Positions 6,464-8,685 of a DNA stretch of 8,685 nucleotides are shown here, piece after piece (the stretch's first letter is position 1; each line of letters opens with the position of its first letter). The stretch comes from an uncultured Clostridiaceae bacterium (lineage in GTDB: Bacteria > Bacillota > Clostridia > Lachnospirales > Lachnospiraceae), in the NCBI GenBank assembly GCA_949841235.1, contig CATKZA010000050.1, forward strand, positions 1-8,685, given 5' to 3'. The notes beneath the pieces are model-generated. The model did no database searches and was not told where the DNA came from. It saw only the letters and a list, made by a program, of their open reading frames with translations. Both the position numbers and the translations under genes were made by a program.

Positions 6464-6492
6464 TTTATACTATAGCGACATGTATGTAAGAA
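6464..6492 (-). promoter_or_regulatory. Candidate promoter of the GH30 gene
   Basis: On the minus strand TTCTTA (6492 to 6487), 17 bp, TATAAA (6469 to 6464). The -35 is weak, as expected for an activated promoter. It would give a leader of about 155 bases. The -10 alone is convincing; alternatives overlap it (TATAGT, 6474 to 6469). Confidence 0.35.
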
Positions 6493-6589
6493 GAGACAAA
6501 CGGCCGCAGACAGCATTCATTTCAGCAATGAGCAATTATACATAATATATCAGGGCTTGCACTTTCTATTTCCTTCCTCTATACTGAAC

Positions 6590-6619
6590 TTGGACAGACA
6601 GATTCCCCATTTATACAAT
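6590..6619 (+). promoter_or_regulatory. Candidate promoter of the AraC-type gene
   Basis: TTGGAC at 6590-6595, 18 bp, then TACAAT at 6614-6619. Both boxes are within one or two bases of consensus. The leader to the ATG at 6736 would be about 110 bases. Confidence 0.5.
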
Positions 6620-6735
6620 AACTATTACATGATGCCAAGGGCAGGCCAGACACCCACACGGTTTCTATCACAGCCGTTCACCACCTTATGGGACAATCCC
6701 TGCTCCACATCACATTGATAAGGAAAGGATGCCAT

Positions 6736-7632
6736 ATGATAAATTCCAATGTGTTTTTTTCCATCCCCCCAAGCCAACTGCCCTCCATTGCCCTGGCCAG
6801 CAGCGTCACCATCGACCTTCCCTACGTGCACTTCGGCCGCACGCCCTCGGAATACATTCTCTACATCATATTGGATGGGCCAATGTATCTGACAGAAGGC
6901 CAAACCGAATACACTTTGGTTTCCGGGGATTTTATCATCCTGGACCCATCCCGATATCATTTCGGCAGGAAGGGCTCCCGATGCTTTTATTACTACATCC
7001 ACTTTTCCATCCCGGACATCCGAGAAATATCCCGTTCCCCGGAGGAATATTTGCAGATTTTGTCCCAGCAGAGAATCCAATGCACTGCCCTTTCAGGCAA
7101 CGCCCCTGCCCCTGATGCTCCCATTCTCCTGCCGAAATATTTTCACCTATCAGAACAAGCCTTTGCCAGACTGGAACACCATGCAAAGAATATTCTGCTT
7201 GCCTTTCACAATCCCATAGAATTTCACAGACAGACCGCCAGCTGCCAGCTGCTCACCCTCTTAATCGCAATGCATCAGCATCTCTCTGATCTTGCCATGG
7301 GAAAAAGCCAGCATGGAATCCATTCCCTGTCCCTGGAGATCATCGCCTATCTGAAAAGATATTATCCTGAAAAAATAACCGGGGAGAGACTGGAAAAACA
7401 CTTTTTTAAGAATTTTGATTACATGAACCGCATATTCAAAAAAGCCATTGGAAAGACAATCTTCCAATGGCTGAATGATTACCGCATCAGCGAAGCGCAG
7501 AAGCTGTTGCAGTCAAATTATTATACCCACAGGCAAATCGCTGAAAACACCGGATTTTCCAACGAATTCTATTTTTCCCGGGTATTCAAGAAACTCACTG
7601 GCAGCACGCCCTCAGAATATCGGAGAAAATAG
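6736..7632 (+). CDS. AraC-family transcriptional regulator
   Basis: A 298-residue regulator of the two-domain sugar-sensing type. Residues about 20-95 resemble the cupin-like AraC N-terminal arm (ILYIILDGPMYLTEG, then LVSGDFIILDPSRYHFG). Residues about 198-297 are the double helix-turn-helix: the first helix pair around ITGERLEKHFFKNFDYMNRIFKKAIG, the second around RQIAENTGFSNEFYFSRVFKKLTGSTPSEYR, the family's strongly conserved end. Length is normal. The ATG at 6736 has AAAGGA 6 bases upstream and is preferred over a start 16 codons earlier without a site. It is divergent from the GH30 gene, the usual place of an activator that turns on a glycosidase in response to a sugar released from its substrate; that link is inferred from position. 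The gene ends at a hairpin. Confidence 0.93.
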   Translation: MINSNVFFSIPPSQLPSIALASSVTIDLPYVHFGRTPSEYILYIILDGPMYLTEGQTEYTLVSGDFIILDPSRYHFGRKGSRCFYYYIHFSIPDIREISRSPEEYLQILSQQRIQCTALSGNAPAPDAPILLPKYFHLSEQAFARLEHHAKNILLAFHNPIEFHRQTASCQLLTLLIAMHQHLSDLAMGKSQHGIHSLSLEIIAYLKRYYPEKITGERLEKHFFKNFDYMNRIFKKAIGKTIFQWLNDYRISEAQKLLQSNYYTHRQIAENTGFSNEFYFSRVFKKLTGSTPSEYRRK

Positions 7633-7664
7633 TTACTATGAATGGCTTCGCCGTTCATAGTAAC
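7632..7664. terminator. Hairpin between AraC and O-methyltransferase genes
   Basis: GTTACTATGAA pairs perfectly with TTCATAGTAAC, and four further pairs (one a G-U wobble) extend the stem to 15 around a three-base TTC loop. It starts on the last base of the AraC stop codon. Neither side has a strong T-run; the minus-strand side is followed by TATTTTCT, so it is the better terminator for the O-methyltransferase transcript. Confidence 0.65.
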
Positions 7665-7684
7665 CGGCAACGCTTTATTCGTCA

Positions 7685-8371
7685 TCATACCGTGGTCAGC
7701 GTCACGCCGTCCCCCACGGGAAGGATCACCGTATTCAATCCCTGGGAATGGGTAAGAATATGGAGATATTCCCGCATCCTCTTATGAATCGTGCGATCCC
7801 TCTTTGTAATGGCATACCGGGATTGAAGCACGTCGCCCCCCTGAAGCACATTGTCCGTCACCAGCATCCCCCCGGGCATCAGCAATTCCAGTATGGATGG
7901 CAGAAAGCGAAGATACTGCCCCTTGGCGGCATCCATAAAAATAACATCATACTTCCTGCCTTTGACTGTCATATCCTCCAGAACCCCTGCGGCATCCCCC
8001 TCCCACAGGTTAATCTGGCGATCCAATCCATATTTGGCAAAATTTTCCTTCGCAGCCCGGATTCTCTGGGGAACTTTCTCAATAGTATCCAGATGGGCAT
8101 CTTCCCCAGCGTGGTGGCACAGCAGCATCCCGGAAAAACCCACGGCCGTGCCGATTTCCAGCATCTCCTTCGGCCGCCTGGCACCCATCAGAAAAATAAG
8201 CAGCGACTGCATGGAACGCCGGATAATAGGTACTTCCTCTGCCAGCGCCCGCCGCTCTACCTCTTTCAGATATTCCGGCAGCTGCCAGTTCAGAGCATCT
8301 ATGAATGTGGTAAGCCTGTCTCCTGCGATCGCTTCCTGTACCACCTCATCCATCGAGAAATTCTGTCTCAA
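7685..8371 (-). CDS. trmR: Class I SAM-dependent O-methyltransferase, TrmR/YrrM-like
   Basis: A 228-residue methyltransferase of the catechol/caffeoyl-CoA O-methyltransferase fold. Motif I is EIGTAVGFSG at residues 72-81 (SAM binding), the acidic residue after beta-2 is E98 in DTIEKVP, and D147 (FMDAAKGQY), D173 and N174 (VTDNVLQGG) are the expected divalent metal ligands. In Bacillus subtilis the relative TrmR (YrrM) methylates 5-hydroxyuridine at the tRNA wobble position to 5-methoxyuridine; size and motifs fit, but a small-molecule catechol-type substrate cannot be excluded. The start is TTG at 8371, 9 bases after GGAGG (GGAGGGGG); the in-frame ATG at 8353 has no ribosome binding site. The gene overlaps the end of the YlbF-type gene by 26 bp, implying translational coupling. 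The U32 peptidase genes that often follow it in Firmicutes are absent here. Confidence 0.85.
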   Translation of the reverse strand: MRQNFSMDEVVQEAIAGDRLTTFIDALNWQLPEYLKEVERRALAEEVPIIRRSMQSLLIFLMGARRPKEMLEIGTAVGFSGMLLCHHAGEDAHLDTIEKVPQRIRAAKENFAKYGLDRQINLWEGDAAGVLEDMTVKGRKYDVIFMDAAKGQYLRFLPSILELLMPGGMLVTDNVLQGGDVLQSRYAITKRDRTIHKRMREYLHILTHSQGLNTVILPVGDGVTLTTV

Positions 8372-8681
8372 TTTGCGCCCCCTCCAATAATTTTTCCTGC
8401 AATTCCTTCACCATGCGGCAATACTGCCTCTCCGCCACAAGAAAATCATTGGCAAGCCCGCTGCCCATCAAATCCCGGAACTCATTCTGCAAGGCATTGT
8501 TGGACTGAATGGTATTGTCACACATCCGCAGGGAAATGCCTCTCCTGCGAAACTCCCCAATTCTTCTATATAAATCCGGCTGCCCCTTCACCCTCTGCAA
8601 TAAATTCCGATACTGGTTATATTCCTTGGTGCCATGCAGCCTGTCCACCAATGTTGTCATCAAGTCCTCTACTTCGCTCAT
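8346..8681 (-). CDS. YlbF/YmcA-family protein
   Basis: A 111-residue, mainly helical protein of the YlbF family (Com_YlbF). Features are the N-terminal helix with TKEYNQYRNLLQRVKGQPDLYRRIGEFRRR and the later LMGSGLANDFLVAERQYCRMVKELQEKL, matching the family's layout of short charged helices ending in a conserved hydrophobic helix. In Bacillus, YlbF and YmcA form a complex with YaaT that directs RNase Y mRNA maturation and affects competence, biofilm and sporulation; whether clostridial copies do the same is not established. The ATG at 8681 is only 4 bases from the window edge, so its ribosome binding site cannot be seen and a longer start is possible. It overlaps the O-methyltransferase gene by 26 bp and is probably in one operon with it. 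Confidence 0.8.
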   Translation of the reverse strand: MSEVEDLMTTLVDRLHGTKEYNQYRNLLQRVKGQPDLYRRIGEFRRRGISLRMCDNTIQSNNALQNEFRDLMGSGLANDFLVAERQYCRMVKELQEKLLEGAQIETEFLDG

Positions 8682-8685
8682 AGAT

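Larger units (their letters stand above)
6301..6735. other. Divergent control region between GH30 and AraC genes
   Basis: A 435-bp stretch with no convincing gene. It holds one candidate promoter per direction and two ACATG-based palindromes: ACATGCCATGT at 6437-6447 and ACATGTATGT at 6478-6487, about 40 bp apart. The second lies in the spacer of the candidate GH30 promoter. These are possible regulator sites; no clear catabolite-response (cre) box was seen. Confidence 0.5.

Noticed and set aside
5521..6489. Plus-strand 322-residue open frame
   Set aside because: It lies almost entirely antisense to the GH30 gene, whose motifs and signal peptide are clear; the composition (His, Pro, Ile rich) is that of a shadow frame.
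6625..7080. Minus-strand 151-residue open frame overlapping the AraC gene start
   Set aside because: It is antisense to a well-supported AraC coding region, with no recognisable domain or ribosome binding site.
7748..8683. Plus-strand 311-residue open frame
   Set aside because: It is antisense to the O-methyltransferase and YlbF-family genes, both recognised by family motifs.

Overview
The window looks like chromosomal DNA of a gut-type Clostridia, most likely Lachnospiraceae. This is inferred from moderate GC, strong AGGAGG-type ribosome binding sites, BspA-type leucine-rich repeat and lysine-rich secreted proteins, and a YlbF/O-methyltransferase pair. It holds eight genes: two anabolic or housekeeping blocks at the ends, and two secreted-protein genes with a regulator between them.

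Left block (1-1681, minus strand): ilvN (acetolactate synthase regulatory subunit), then a GntR-family FCD-type regulator, then the first 11 codons of ilvC (ketol-acid reductoisomerase), which runs off the left edge. ilvN and ilvC each have a near-consensus promoter (TTGACA, 17 bp, TAAAAT or TATCAT) and a short leader with no room for a T-box. The ilvC promoter is overlapped by a 15-bp inverted repeat. Each arm contains the palindrome TTGTNNNACAA, the pattern bound by FCD regulators. The regulator next door is the obvious candidate to bind it, which suggests a local, CodY/T-box-independent control of branched-chain amino acid synthesis. This is the most interesting part of the window.

Middle block (1682-4287): a divergent, plus-strand gene for a 777-residue secreted protein with a signal peptide, a bacterial Ig-like domain and a long LRR_5 (BspA-like) array. 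Its promoter is preceded by four TTCTTAA-like heptads spaced 10-11 bp apart, typical of activation by an OmpR-type response regulator. A strong hairpin separates it from the convergent next gene.

Right-centre block (4288-7632): a secreted GH30-family glycosidase with a C-terminal fibronectin III domain (minus strand) and a divergent AraC-family regulator (plus strand). This is a common two-gene layout for substrate-induced polysaccharide use, with a 435-bp shared control region.

Right block (7633-8685, minus strand): a YlbF-family protein gene overlapping by 26 bp a TTG-started class I O-methyltransferase gene of the TrmR/YrrM type. It ends at a hairpin shared with the AraC gene. No RNA genes, transposons, CRISPR arrays or phage genes were seen.
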